From: Theobroma cacao
Taxonomy: Eukaryota > Streptophyta > Magnoliopsida > Malvales > Malvaceae
DNA length: 64,000 nt
Reading direction: 5' to 3'
Assembly: GCF_000208745.1 (NCBI RefSeq)
Contig: NC_030850.1
Coordinates: forward strand, 34,258,350-34,322,349
The position numbers were made by a program, and so were the translations under genes. Shown in pieces: positions 1 to 12,913 of the stretch. Under the pieces are notes generated by a model. It was not told the DNA's origin. It worked only from the letters and a program-made list of their open reading frames with translations, and made no database searches. Every line of letters starts with the position of its first letter. The first letter of the stretch is position 1.

Positions 1-152
1 ACTGCTGAATTGAAATCTGTCTTAGGGACGCTCGAACAAAAGAACGGGATTCGCTGCTTAAAAGACAGAAACAAAAGATTAAAAGAGCCTATGAAACGAA
101 AATGGTTTGCCATTATTATCACTTAGTGGCGTCGGTTGGGGCACGCTTTTCA

Positions 153-3139
153 ATGGGCAAACCTTCTGTGTTGCGAGCCGAGCATTCCATGGCTCCTGAT
201 CTGTCCTCCGACCGTTCCGTCATCCGTCGTGAATCCTCTTCTCCTTTTCGCCGTCGTGATCTCGTCTTCGTTGTCAATCCCCGAGGTGTTTTTTTTGTTA
301 TTCTATGTTCTCTTTCTTTTGAGTTTCTGTTTGTTTGCTGAGAAAATGTTTTCGCTCCAGAATTCTTACGCTTGTTTGAATGATGAATTGGAGCAGGTGC
401 TAATGGGAGAACGGGCAAAGAGTGGAAGAAACTGCTTCCTTATCTCCAATCTCGTCTCGGTAGTGATTGTAACGTGAGTTTTTTTTCCCGATTAATTTGG
501 GCACATTTCCATTGCTCAATTCATTGGATCAGTCTATTTTTCTTAGATGCCATTTGGTATTCATTTATGTTTATTTTTTAATGTCTTTTAGCACTCAATT
601 AAGAGTTCTATTTAATTTTTTTCACTGTTTTTTTTTTGGTGAAATTCCCAGCTTCTATAACAAATCTCTCGAAATAAATTTGCATTAACCAGGTTGTTTA
701 TCATGTGAAAGTAATGAGAATGTTTTTCCATGTTGTGGCAGATATGTGAATCTTTGACTTCGGGTCCTTCTCATGCAATGGACATAACTAGGGAGGTAGG
801 AAATAAGGTTTTTTTTTTAATTACATTTTTCAATTGTGATTGAACTTGGTTTACGTTGCCTATCGAGGGGTTTGAGTTAAGGGTCACTATCTTTGTTGTG
901 TAAGTTAATGGATAATGGTTTGCAGGCTATAAGGGAGGGTGCTGATGCTGTGATTGCAGTTGGAGGTGATGGAACTCTTCATGAGGTGCAGTTCTTTTCA
1001 TTTTAGTATATATAATCAAATATGGTTCTGATATAGCGCTGTTAATCTTGTAGTATCTTGTATTTTTCTTTTTTTTCTTTTTCATGCTTACGTTAAAAGA
1101 GCAAGTGAGAAAGTAATTAATCTTTTTGGCTTCTGAGAAGCAGGTTGTTAATGGGTTCTTTTGGGATGGGAAACCTGTTGTTAATCAGAATACAGAGGCT
1201 GTTCATTCAACCGCTTTTGGTGTAAGAATTACCATAAGCTCTTTTTTTGAATCCTCTTTCTTTTTGTAAGTATTGTCGTTAGGCTCTGATAAATGATAAT
1301 CTTGAATTTATGTATTTTTTGCTCTTTTATCTTCACTTGCGATTTTCATTCATCGGTTGCAAGCATCATTTTGGATTGCTTTTCTTGCATTTCTTAGGGA
1401 AAGGCATAACAGTATTGTCCCTTCTTGCAGCTCATTCCCTTGGGGACTGGGTCAGATTTTGCCCGAACATTTGGCTGGTTAGTTTGAGCTAATCCAGTCT
1501 GGATTTATTTGTTATGAGCTTATGATATGATTGCTCTATCTCAAGTACTTGTTTTACTTTCTCAGGAAAAATGATCCCCATGAAGCCATAGAACGCATTG
1601 CTAGAGGTATTTTGCATGCCCTTTCTGGATCCTTTTCTTCCTCAGGCTAATTTTTAGGAAATACGAACTGGAGAAGCTTTTATTTTCTTAGGATTTGCTG
1701 ATGCTGCTGTATCGTAGGGGTGAGATCACGAATCGACATTGGTGTCATTAGCAGAGAAGGGGAAGGATCTCATTATTTCATAAATGTTGCTGATATCCAT
1801 CTGTAAGTTTAACTTAGTTATTTTTAGAATTAAGCCATGATAAAACATAAGCTCATTTTACTAGCCTGGTGTGTTTTGTGGAATATTGCAGGAGTGCAAA
1901 GGCAGGCTATTATGCATCAGGGTACAAGAAATTTGGAAACTTATGCTATGTTATTGGTGCGTTGCAAGCCTTTATTGGGCACAGTAACCAGGACCTTCGA
2001 ATCAAGGTCAGCATGTTTAGGGATCTGAAAAGTAACAGTTCCACTTCTGAAAGTTTTGTGTTTTCTGATTTATTAGGTTATGCTGTAGCCCATGTCATGC
2101 TCATTTCACATGATAGCATTATGAGTTTTGACTTCATAAATAATTTCACATCCAGGTGAATGAGGGTGAGTGGCAAACATATTCTCAGGTGACCGCCCTC
2201 TGTATTGGAAATGCAAAGTACTTTGGCGGTGGCATGAAAATTACACCAAATGCTGATCCTCACAGTGGAAGCTTTGAGGTGGAATAATTTTTCTGTTATC
2301 CTCACTATGTGATTTCTAGTTTTTGTTAATTCCGAGGTGCTAAGAGAGTTTGTTTAAGTTTTGCTTTTATACTTTGCAGGTTGTGATTCTTCAGGATTTC
2401 AAGTGGTACGACTTCATTCTCAAACTGCACAAGCTATACAATGGAACACATTTGTCAGTGAATAATGTAACCTCAAGAATGTAAGCACTTCTTGCTGCAT
2501 TAATTTAGCATCCATTCTGCATCTCCTTTCCTTTTGTTGGTGTTTTGTCTTCCATCCTGATTAAGTTGGCTTCCTGTTTCAAGTGGGTCAATGGTTAATG
2601 ATGAATGGTCTCTAACATTCTTTTTCATGTTGGATTTATTTTGCTCCTAAACTATCAAGCACCATTCTGGTCAGATGGTTTTCCGGTCAAAGTTTTTGGA
2701 GTTACGAAAAATTTAATATTATATCACGGTCTTAATGGTGTTTTGAATATGATGAGAGCGAAGAAGCTCAAGATATTGATGGTTGAAAAACGTTGTTATC
2801 CACGAACCTTTGTAGGGCGTTTAAAGCTTCCTGCAGCCATACATTATGTTTTATTTACATATGTTATGTTGTTACTAAAAAGCAGGAGTATGTGTCATCT
2901 ATTCAATTTGAACTGGAGCTTGACATCTTTTAGTTTTTAGCCGACAAGTGTCAAGTGATGGTACACAACATAGCATGCTTTCCATTGAAGGTTTTTTCTT
3001 TCGTTGCAGCGTATATACAATTGAAGTGGAGGAAATTTCAGGCAGTGGCAGCATTTTCATTCAGTCTGATGGGGAACATTTAGGATTTCTTCCTAGGAAG
3101 TTGTGTGTTCTACCTGCTGCTATTGAGATGATATGCTGA
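153..3139 (+). CDS. LCBK2: Sphingoid long-chain base kinase 2-like lipid kinase (DAGK catalytic family), 12 exons
   Basis: Exons by eye: 153-285, 397-473, 742-795, 926-985, 1144-1221, 1431-1477, 1566-1606, 1718-1802, 1892-2006, 2156-2278, 2380-2480, 3010-3139. All introns are GT-AG, phases agree, and the product is 347 aa. The nucleotide-binding signature GGDGT is at about residues 101-105, and [10 protein letters not shown] follows at about 137-146, both typical of the diacylglycerol/sphingosine kinase catalytic domain. The first 34 residues are rich in Ser and Arg and lack conserved motifs, which fits an organellar transit peptide. The family phosphorylates sphingoid bases or diacylglycerol; the name rests on remembered similarity to Arabidopsis At2g46090. 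The start at 153 was preferred over an in-frame ATG at 102 because the family resemblance begins there; an ATG at codon 13 is also possible. The join at 2480/3010 spans the longest intron and is the least certain. Confidence 0.87.
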
Positions 3140-3944
3140 GCTATGCCAAAGCTCTGCTGTTCCTGATCCAATACAAATTATGTATCAATTTACATTAAAA
3201 TTATGCTTCTTAATGCGCAAAGTTGAGTAACACAAGCAAATGATGCCATCAAACAAAGGAGTAGGGAGACATGGGATAGGGATCGGGATCGGTTGACCGA
3301 TAGAGATGAGCCATAAGTGGTTTTCCCTTTTTTCTTTTTGCATTTTTCAATTGTGCTCAAGTTCAGTAAATTTTGAGACAAGCACCATCAGTCCATCGCT
3401 CACCAGTGCTGGGGACTTGTTTTTCATTTGTGTCTTGTAATTTGTTGTCTTGCCAATGTGTACAACCATGTACAAGTCTGGTCTTAGAATGTAGTACATG
3501 ACTTTCAAGTTTTTCCACTGTTACTATCTTCAAGGGGTTTCTCGCCGGAAACTTAGAGATTAGAGTGGTAGATAATTTTCGGCCCACTCTCAGTAGATGA
3601 ATAGCCAAGAAAAGAAGAATCCTCGTGGTGGGCTTAGCCCGTGGTGTACCAAAATGACCAATGACCAGCCCGTGGAGCTAAGCCTAAATATGGAACCGGA
3701 GCGCCCAAGGCCTGGATCCATTGCCTTGTGCGGTTTGAACTGAGAGTCCGTCTGATCGCAGTCGTGATTACCTTTTCATTTTCGTTTCCAGTTTCTGGTA
3801 TTGGACAATAGAAAAAGAGTTTTCTCAAGAAATTTTTCTGTGGCCATGGTTCACTGAAAGGACTAAGGATATTTAAAAGAAACCGCGGGGGAAACCTCCA
3901 TCTTGCAGCCAGTAACAGCGCTCTCTTCTACTCAAAACCAAAAA
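3140..3944. other. Intergenic: LCBK2 3' flank and promoter of the DUF2358 gene
   Basis: No coding segment with family resemblance is visible. The two genes are head-to-tail, so this holds the 3' UTR of the first and the promoter and short 5' leader of the second. The stretch around 3600-3750 is relatively GC-rich. Reading frames here are short and overlap on both strands. Confidence 0.5.
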
Positions 3945-5254
3945 ATGGTAGCCACTCTTTCCTTTGCTTCCGTCACTCCCCACGTCAAGTCACAGCGTCA
4001 GTGCATCATTTTCCGGAGAACTTATAGCCACAAACAATACAGAATTAGATGCAATGGAGAGAACCCAAGGAGCGATTTACCCACCAGACAAGAATCTGCA
4101 CCCGAAAATGCTCTTCTCAAGGTAGCCTGGTATGGCTCCGAGCTTTTGGGGATTGCTGCTTCCTTTCTCCGACCACCTTCAAATGTTGAAGCAGCTGCCA
4201 AGAACGATCTCAAGCTTGGCTTAGATGGGTCAGGAGCTATTGATCGTACAGCAGTTGTTGAAACCATCAAAAATGACTATGAAAGATCATACTTTGTCAC
4301 TGGTACACGAAAATCAAAACTCGAAACCGCTCAAAATCTTTCATGCTTCTTTCTTTTTCAGTGAACTACATATATCTTGGTGATGCCAGCTCTCATACTT
4401 ATCTTTTTTCCTTGGTCTGTAAACTGATGTTCTTCATCTATTATCTAGGGAGGAAGTAGTAATATCTTTTTGTTGAAATCAGGGCAACTTACACTTGATG
4501 CATACGAAGAGAATTGTGAATTTGCTGATCCAGCGGGTTCCTTCAAAGGGCTTCGACGTTTCAAAAGGAACTGCACAAACTTTGGATCTCTTATTGAAAA
4601 GTCAAATATGAAGCTTATGAAGTGGGAGGACTTTGAGGTGAATTGGCTCTAAATTATAAGCAAGGAAATTCCTGTTTCATTATATTTGCACAACTTGTCG
4701 TATTACTTGTTACCATCTTCAATGTAATTCAACAATGATGAACTTTTCTTTATGTTTGTCGTCTATGGAAGCGCAGAACAAGGGAGTGGGACACTGGCGT
4801 TTCAGCTGTGTAATGTCATTCCCTTGGAGACCTATTCTTTCTGGTATGTGATTGGTACTATTCGTTTCATGTTTCTTTTCCCAACACCAAATTTAATGAT
4901 TTTAGTTTTACAGAGGATTGCAAAGCCTTCTCTTTAGTAATTGAAACAGATGTTGGAGGCTTTACATCATATATAAATCCACAGCTGCTATAACGTTTTA
5001 AGATTTTCGTGATCTTGCAGCTACTGGGTATACAGAGTATTATTTTGATGCACAATCTGGAAAAGTGTGCAGGTAACAAGTAACGAGGAGATATGAACAA
5101 TCTTTACTGCTTTCTGATTATCTTTCTAACTTATCTAGCGCTTTTATGGAATCTCTCCAGGCACGTGGAGCACTGGAATGTTCCCAAAATGGCATTGCTG
5201 AAGCAACTTCTGAGGCCTACTCGGGGTTTCTGGCTTAAGAGAAAAAACAGCTGA
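3945..5254 (+). CDS. Plastid-targeted NTF2-like / DUF2358 protein, 5 exons
   Basis: Exons by eye: 3945-4302, 4483-4637, 4777-4843, 5021-5072, 5161-5254, giving 241 aa with consistent phases. The N-terminal ~60 residues are rich in Ser, Thr, Arg and Gln and poor in acidic residues, as in a chloroplast transit peptide. From about residue 105 the protein follows the plant DUF2358/NTF2-like pattern: an IKNDYERSYFVTG segment, FADPAGSFKGL, then FPWRPILSATG, and a conserved end HVEHWNVPKMALLKQL. Family members are reported as NTF2-fold proteins of unknown biochemical activity. My closest remembered match is Arabidopsis At2g46100, which lies next to LCBK2 there as here. The reading frame is open upstream of 3945 only from a TTG, so the ATG at 3945 is taken as the start. 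Confidence 0.85.
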
Positions 5255-6839
5255 AGAGCATGTCTAAGGAAACCTCTTTAAGCTTCTCCTCCTTATGCTT
5301 AAGATGATGGACCTTCCTCCTGAGATAAAAATCATTTCACAGGGCAACAAAATTTTACACCTGAACATGGAAGAGACTTATTCTGGATGTTGAGGAACTT
5401 TATATTCATCTGAAGTTGTCATCTGATCATCTGATGTATGTAAGTAGAATCAGCCACTGCATAGTATTCAGACTGAAAACACGTAGAAGTAGGCATCATA
5501 CACCTGAACTTTTGTAAAAAGAACCCTGGTTGGAACCTGTATGTCCTGCCATGTTGGTCCCCTTTTAGGCAGTCGATAAATATCTTCCTGTAATCCTACT
5601 TGTACTTTTTGTAGCCAACTGTGTACTGTGATTGTCATGTTCAATATTATTCCCCTCCTTGAAAATCCAAACACTAGGATCAGTTAATAGGTTTGCTCTG
5701 TTTTTTGATTGGTTCCATAATTGTGCCAGCTTACTTCTTTTTATCCAAATAAGGACAATGAAGCCTGGGTGTTGGCTAGTACCATTATATTCTTAAAAGG
5801 CATGTCTACCGGAGCAGATGTGATCATGAAAGTTACCATGAAAAGGAAGAGACTAGATAATGACCCATTAGCATAAGCGGCAGGAGATGAGCCATGATCC
5901 ACCAATCTTTGATGGGCAGTGATCAAGCAGAAAGATCCCTTAATGAATGATGTCTCAACTTTCAACACACTGTGCCCTCAACAGCAAGCCTGAGGCTAAC
6001 TAAACTACAATTAAAGCAACCTATCTCTTTCTCAGAATTTGTACACACAATCTTCAATGTTTTTGTTGTATTATTAATTATATAAAATAATATTTTAAAT
6101 GAGTTGAAATTCTTCCTTATTATTATATTTATTAATGCAATGCAAAATTAGCCTTAATCCTTTTTTCTTCAAAAAAAGGAAAATTACTACGATTTATTTA
6201 TTTATAAATAAGAAAAAATTATGAGAAATAATCATCTTCATAAGCTTATTCATAAATAACATTCAATACAAAGTTAATTGTTTGTTTTTATTCAATTTTA
6301 ATCATGAAATGATAAAAATACCCTTAAAGATGAATTAAATGCTCTAAATTTTTCTCTCCCACCATTAGTCTGCTCTGCTCTCCATTTTTCTCTTTTGTCA
6401 TTCAACTCTCTCTAATTTTATTACTATCATCGTGTTTTGGTTTATCATTCGTTATCTTGTCATATCATCGTTAATTTACAGATCAAAAAATATGATATGA
6501 AAAATAGTAATATATTTTTGAATTTATTAGTTTACGTTCACAGAACCCAAAAGCATGACATGGTGAGTAATAATAACTTATTGTGTTTATTGGTGTTAAG
6601 TTTTTTGATGATTCAAGTATATGGTAGAACGTGATTCATGTCTTGACGTGTAAGGTCAATAAGAAGAAATAAACTTTGGCGTTTAACATATAATGTTAAA
6701 ACTTTGGACTTAACGTGTAACATTTGGTGTTTAAGCTTTAATTTTGGCGTATAATATCTCATACTAAAGTTTTAACTAACATCTGTTACTGAAGTTTTAA
6801 TGTACATTATCGTTTTGTTTTTTTTTATTATTATTTAAC

Positions 6840-7150
6840 CTGACTTGTTATTAAACATGACTTGTAACAATAAATATATATTGAAAAATTATTCAATGTC
6901 AAAGTTACTATTGAGATGAAATGGATTTTGGCAAAAATATATTATCCAAAATCTTTTTTTTGAATAATTAGCTTTTAAGTTATTTTATTTATTACATTTT
7001 CTATAAAATACCATGAAGAGTGATAATTTTTTTTTCAATATGACATATAACAATATTTTTTTTAACGTGTTAACTTGATTATTAAGAGAAATTTTATCCA
7101 AGTATTTTTTTTAATTAAAAATAGTTAAAATTTAAAAAAATTATTTTCGA
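6840..7150 (+). repeat. Dispersed AT-rich repeat, copy 1
   Basis: This stretch contains motifs such as GACTTGTAACAATAA and CAATATGACATATAACAATA followed by T-runs. It ends in a segment around 7085-7150 (ATTTTATC, then AATTAAAAATAGTTAAAAT) that closely parallels 41,830-41,890. The same TGTAACAATAAT-type word is tandemly repeated in the second copy. I read it as two copies of one non-coding dispersed repeat; the family is unknown to me and the boundaries are approximate. Confidence 0.45.
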
Positions 7151-7281
7151 AAGCATAAAAATATCATCCCCTTTCAAAAAAAAAAAATATCATCCTCATC
7201 GGGTCGAACGCGGTTTGAAAACCCGTACCCGTCTAACCATTTATATATCGAAGACCTCAGCTCTAAAACCCTCCTCAGCTC

Positions 7282-7304
7282 CTCTCTCTCTCTCTCTCTC
7301 TCTC
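7282..7304. repeat. CT microsatellite in the STE24 5' leader
   Basis: An uninterrupted CT dinucleotide run ends about 24 bases before the STE24 start codon. CT/GA runs are common in plant 5' leaders. Confidence 0.9.
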
Positions 7305-7327
7305 CCAGCATTCTTCATTGATACGAC

Positions 7328-10300
7328 ATGGCGTTCCTCTACATGGAAGCTGTTGTTTGTACGCCCTTATTAATCTTCTTCCCTTTTTAGCTTGAATCTA
7401 CCTCCTTACTTTCCAGATTTGTTATTGCTTTTTCTTGCCAAAACTTGTTGATGAGTTCTTTTTGTCTATTTCTCACGATATTGGTTTTTTCTTTAAAAGG
7501 AAATAATTCTAGTTGGATTTTAATTGTTCAAGCTTTACGTTGTCATGGGGATTTTCCTTTCTTGTTTATTTTGTTTTTTCCTATTTATAAGTTTCTCCCG
7601 TGGTTCTTGAAATGAACTACGAAGCACTTCTTTTTCTTTTTTTTTTCTTTAATTTCCATAGATTTGTTAGAATATATTATTTTTCTAGTTTTGGTTTGCA
7701 TCCACGCATATGAATGAAGTTTCTGCTTGATTTCTTGTGATTGAAAATTCTAGGTTTTGAGGTTAGATTTTAAGCATCTTTGGACTTCTTTTTTATTTGA
7801 TTATATATATGTAGAAATGAGTTAAATTTATGTAAAACCTATTGGTAAACTTGTTCTGTTTAGTGATTGATATTTCGGAAAAAAGATAAAACTTTTTAAA
7901 GACTATAGGGTGGAAGGAGATGTGGGTGATCAATTAACTAAGTAACTTGCAAGTAACTGTACAATTATGATAGAGAAGCTTTTCTCATTAAAGAATCTGA
8001 AGTAGGTACTTGAGTTTTCACTGTTTCGAGGCGTTTTATGTATTGAGTTCTTGGTTGTGTCTTATTTTTAGATTGGTTGTGTGTTTATTATACTTGTTTT
8101 CTCATGCTTATTTTGTTTGTATCGATTTCATTACTGATTATCTTCCCATTGGTTGCTGATAAACCTGGGGAAAGAGAATTAAAAGGGCAATTCCAAATCT
8201 TTAGGCATGTCTTGATGCCAGAAATGAGCATTGAACTGAATTAACTTACTGGTTATGGGGCCCAATGAATTTTTAGATAAAAGACTTCAATCTCTGAATC
8301 TGTTTTCTTTCCTTGCCTTTCCCTGCAATGCAATCTTTTTGGCTTTCGCTTTTTCTGTTTATTAAGCCATTTGTTGTGAAAAGCATATGAAATAGATTTT
8401 TAGACATGTCTATGACATATTTATGTTAAAGAAATTGGCTTGTTAGTCATTATGCTTGTTGTAGTCTGATGGTTATGTAATTTAGAGTTTGTAATAGTTC
8501 TCTCTATCTCTTTTTCTCTCCCTGACATACCCTTTATTGTTTACAGGTTTCATGATATTAATGTACTTCTTTGAAACTTATCTGGATCTGCGACAACATG
8601 CTGCTCTCAAACTGCCAACTCTTCCAAAAACATTGGAAGGTGTAATCAGCCAAGAGAAATTTGAAAAGTCTCGAGCCTATAGTCTTGATAAGAGGTCGGT
8701 TTTGTTGTTTCTTTTGTTTATTTACAAGGCTTAACATCATTAGGGGACCATCAAGCTTCCATTCAACTTGTCTTGACATTATCTGTGACGCATCTCTCTT
8801 AAATTTCAGCCACTTCCATTTTGTTCATGAGTTTGTGACAATCTTGATGGACTCTGCAATTTTGTTCTTCGGCATATTGCCTTGGTTTTGGAAGGTGAGT
8901 ACTTTGGTGTTTAACTAGTGGATACTCCTTTTGTTGATTTTCACTATCTTATTTTTTAATTGTTATTTACTGCAGAAATCAGGAAATTTCTTGCCTTTAG
9001 TTGGTCTAAATGCAGAGAATGAAATACTGCACACCCTTGCATTTTTAGCTGGTGTTATGATATGGTCACAGGTGAAGTCATGATATTTCCTTTTCTCTTC
9101 TGGATTTTTTAGTACAATTGTTACTTTGAATAAGTGCACCTAGTCATTGTCTGTTGTGTGCCTCTTATAATCTGATCAATAGCATTGACCATTTATTTTG
9201 TATTTTTATTATGCAGATCACTGACTTACCCTTTTCTCTCTATTCAACTTTTGTGATTGAGGCCCGACATGGTTTCAACAAAGTTTGTATTCTTAATCAC
9301 TAAATCTCTTTCCCTGTACCCTTTTGTTTTCGTATTTACCTTTGTTTTGGACCGTTTGCCATTTTAAGATCATCTTGCTGTTCCTAACTTTTTTCTCATC
9401 TGTTTTTCAGCAAACAATATGGTTGTTCTTTAGGGACCTTATCAAAGGAATGTGTCTTGCTATTGTACTTGGTCCACCCATTGTTTCTGCTATTATTGTG
9501 ATAGTACAGGTAAAATTACGTTTCTAGCATTTGGTCGCTGTTGGAGAATATTACTGGTCCTTATTATTATAACCAGAGCAATTGTTAGCATAACATAACA
9601 ACAAGTTTTTACATCCTGATTTACTCTAGCCGTTTTGCTATTATGTCATCCTTCTCATTTTGGTGAATCTTAATTTTTGCGATGGCAGAAAGGAGGTCCA
9701 TATCTGGCTATCTATCTTTGGGCATTTATGTTTGTCCTTTCTCTAGTGATGATGACACTTTACCCTGTTCTAATAGCCCCACTCTTTAACAAGTTTACCC
9801 CTGTGAGTATTTCAAAATCATTGTGTCGTAGTTTCATTCAAGCATCCTTTTTTCCTAAGTCTAATGATTTTTGACTTTTTGTTTTGCTCTGGTGTGAGAA
9901 ATAGCTTCCAGATGGAGAGCTCAGGCTTAAGATTGAGAAACTTGCTTCCTCCCTTCATTTTCCGTTAAAGAAGTTATTTGTTGTTGATGGATCCACAAGA
10001 TCAAGCCATAGCAATGTAAGGATTCAACTCTTGTATTGTGCATCTGTTGGTATTCTCCAGTCTTCGTATGCCTTTTTCTTCCTTACACCTTTTAGTGTAA
10101 ACTTTGGAATCTTTATATTTTTATTTTTGTCATATTCCATCATTTAGGATTACATCGTTTCTTTGCTTTGCAAAACCAGTTATGTAAAGATTTGAACTGA
10201 TAGTCTGATTGTGAATACTTTAATCCTTTTGCTTTAAAGACTCATGACTGCTATATAAGCTAGGAATAGTATTGTGATGAACTGGTCAATATGGTGGAAG

Positions 10301-12913
10301 ACATCGAGAGACGCAACAAACAAACTGAGCCTATTTCAAATTGATAATATCCATAACTTCAATCACACTAACACTGATTGCAGAAGTTGTTTTATTATCC
10401 CATTTATGATTCACTGTTTTCAACATCGTGCAGGCGTATATGTATGGGTTCTATAAGAACAAGCGCATTGTCCTTTATGACACTTTGATTCAGCAGGTAT
10501 GGATCTAATAATAAATAAAATATTTGTTGTTATCTTATGCTTGTCCTTCCCTTTCTTTAACTAAGATTTTTGCATTAGGCAAAGAACGGTTGCAACTTAT
10601 GAGTGTCTTTGCGTTTTATTCAGTTGAAGGGTTACTATTATTGCCTGTGTTCCTTGATAATTTTCTTCATTGTGAGGCGCACAGGACCTTCCTGTAAAAT
10701 ATTTTAGGTCTTGATTTTAAATCTTGTGGAATGATTATCTTCAAGGCGGAGTAACTATTAAGTACTAGAATCGTTGTCTTCTGATCTTCAGTTCAGAGTC
10801 AAATCTCTTGTCAATTCTCAACCTTATTCCTTCTTGTGTTGAACACGATGGCTGTTATGTCTCTGACAGTAGTTTGTGCCTTTTGCATTGTGCATATTTT
10901 ACTTTTTAAAATGGGCATATTGTCCAGCGATCTCGGAGACTTTTGAATTTATTTTTATAAATGCTCTAATGCCTATGCTAGTAGATTTTCTCTCTCAGCA
11001 AACAATCTTATCACTTATATATGACCTTATATATAAGTCCTAAATGTTTATCTTGATTTTGAGGACTCAATTTGAGTTAACATGGAAAATTGTCACTGAA
11101 AGCATTTTTGTTTTTTCAAATTTGTGAGAGGACTTGGGCAGAATGATAAACTATCTCCTTACTGTCTGTGTAGTGGATGTTCCCTTAACACTTGGGAAAG
11201 GTCTTACATATTCAGGATTTTTTTTTGTAGTGCAAAAATGACGAGGAAATTGTAGCTGTTATTGCTCATGAACTGGGGCATTGGAAGCTTAATCATACCA
11301 TGTACTCGTTTATTGCTGTGCAGGTATGCTGTGGTTGTTCTCTTGCAATCTTTTTCCTCTGGAAAAAAATAAAAAATCTAGGCACTGTTTTATTCATTTA
11401 TTTATTCTTTGGATAAATGAGCACCATCTGAGGACAATCTTATAGTACATGATTGATGATAATAATTTTCTATTAGAAAATATTGTGTGTTTTTGTAGGT
11501 TTGGAAAAAAATCGCACGGTGTTTTTGGCTACTTAGCTTGCAGTTACTTTGAGCTCTGAGGGTGAAGCTGTCAAACCTTATGATAGTGCTCATGTAGCAA
11601 GATGATCCCATATCCACTCTCTGGCACTAATAGATATAAGGAAGATGAAATCTAGAGACATGGCAATTAGCAACAAGTCAACGGCTTAAGCTGCAAAACT
11701 AGCAATTATTCTGCTTAATGTTTTCCAACATGATCTATTAGTGGCTTTATTGTGATGTTATGCTAGATTTGTCATATTCAATTGGAAGTGGATATTTATA
11801 GTTTCTTGTTTTAGTGACTATATGTTTATTTTGATGTTCGGTTTGTTTTCCTTTTCTTCCTTTCAAATGCAGATTCTTACATTTTTGCAATTCGGAGGTT
11901 ATACTCTGGTCAGGAACTCAACTGATCTTTTCCGAAGTTTTGGGTTTGACACACAGCCAGTACTAATCGGCCTTATCATATTTCAGGTACTAAAATATCA
12001 AAACAATGTCCTGTCAGTTGAAATACCTAGTCATTATAATGGGATGTACTCTATAAGCATAACTAAACTTTATCAAGGCAGTGGGCACATTGTTTAATCT
12101 GTTCCATGTAGATAGGTTTTAAGGCTATGAAGCTTTGTTATTCTTTTATCACGGAATGGAAAAGAATCATTTGCCATAGAGCTGTTAACCATTTTCTCTG
12201 ATGTTGTCATATGCAGCATACTGTAATACCAATCCAACACCTTGTAAGCTTTGGTCTCAATCTTGTAAGCCGGTCCTTTGAATTTCAGGTAGCTTCTCTT
12301 TGCAGTGAATGCTGGTTTACAATTTTAGTGCCTCTCTCTCTGTCCTCTCATTAATCTTCTTTAGACTGTTATTAATCTACTGTATTTTTTCTTATGTAGG
12401 CTGATGCGTTTGCTAAGAAGCTTGGCTATGGATCTGCATTGCGTGCTGGTCTTGTGAAGCTGCAGGTGAATATCTAGTGATTTTGACTTTCCTTTGAATT
12501 GGATTTACCTATGCCGTTACGAATACAAAGTCTGCTTCATTCTGCTTATCTTTATGCCTAGCATTTCTAATACTCAATGATTCGTAGCTAGGGCTTGCAA
12601 GTCATGATTATAATTCTTCATCATTTCTTTATACAATTCTTGTTAATCCAACTTTTTTTTAATAATTGAGTTTCATATATTTCACTTTCGTGATGGTTGC
12701 ACGTGTTCATGTTTAATAACATGTAGCTTAGATGAAAGTTATTGAATTTGAAATAAATGCCAGGTTACTGAACTAGAGTTTTCGCCCCTTTTTCAGGAAG
12801 AAAATTTGTCAGCTATGAATACAGATCCATGGTACTCTGCGTATCACTACTCTCATCCTCCCCTGGTAGAAAGATTGGCTGCAATTGATGAACCTGACAA
12901 AAAGGAAGACTGA
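7328..12913 (+). CDS. STE24: CAAX prenyl protease 1 (STE24 zinc metalloprotease), 14 exons
   Basis: Exons by eye: 7328-7358, 8547-8694, 8810-8894, 8976-9071, 9217-9282, 9411-9509, 9689-9802, 9905-10015, 10434-10496, 11231-11323, 11873-11986, 12217-12288, 12400-12465, 12797-12913. The product is 424 aa, the length I remember for Arabidopsis STE24. The zinc motif HELGH is at 284-288, with a third ligand candidate Glu362 in the FEFQAD segment. Several hydrophobic segments match the multi-spanning ER membrane fold. The C-terminus KKED is a canonical KKXX ER-retrieval signal. The enzyme removes the last three residues of farnesylated or geranylgeranylated CAAX proteins. The first exon codes ten residues plus one base, so the first junction codon reads Cys where I recall Gly in Arabidopsis. 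The first intron (about 1.2 kb) is the longest. Confidence 0.95.

Larger units (their letters stand above)
5255..7327. other. AT-rich intergenic region with old repeat DNA, then STE24 promoter and leader
   Basis: From 5255 to about 6000 the DNA is ordinary 3' flank. From about 6060 to 7190 it becomes very AT-rich, with runs of T and A and no conserved reading frame; part of it (about 6840-7150) resembles DNA at 41,540-41,900. From 7200 the base composition rises again and a CT-rich leader precedes the STE24 start. Confidence 0.5.
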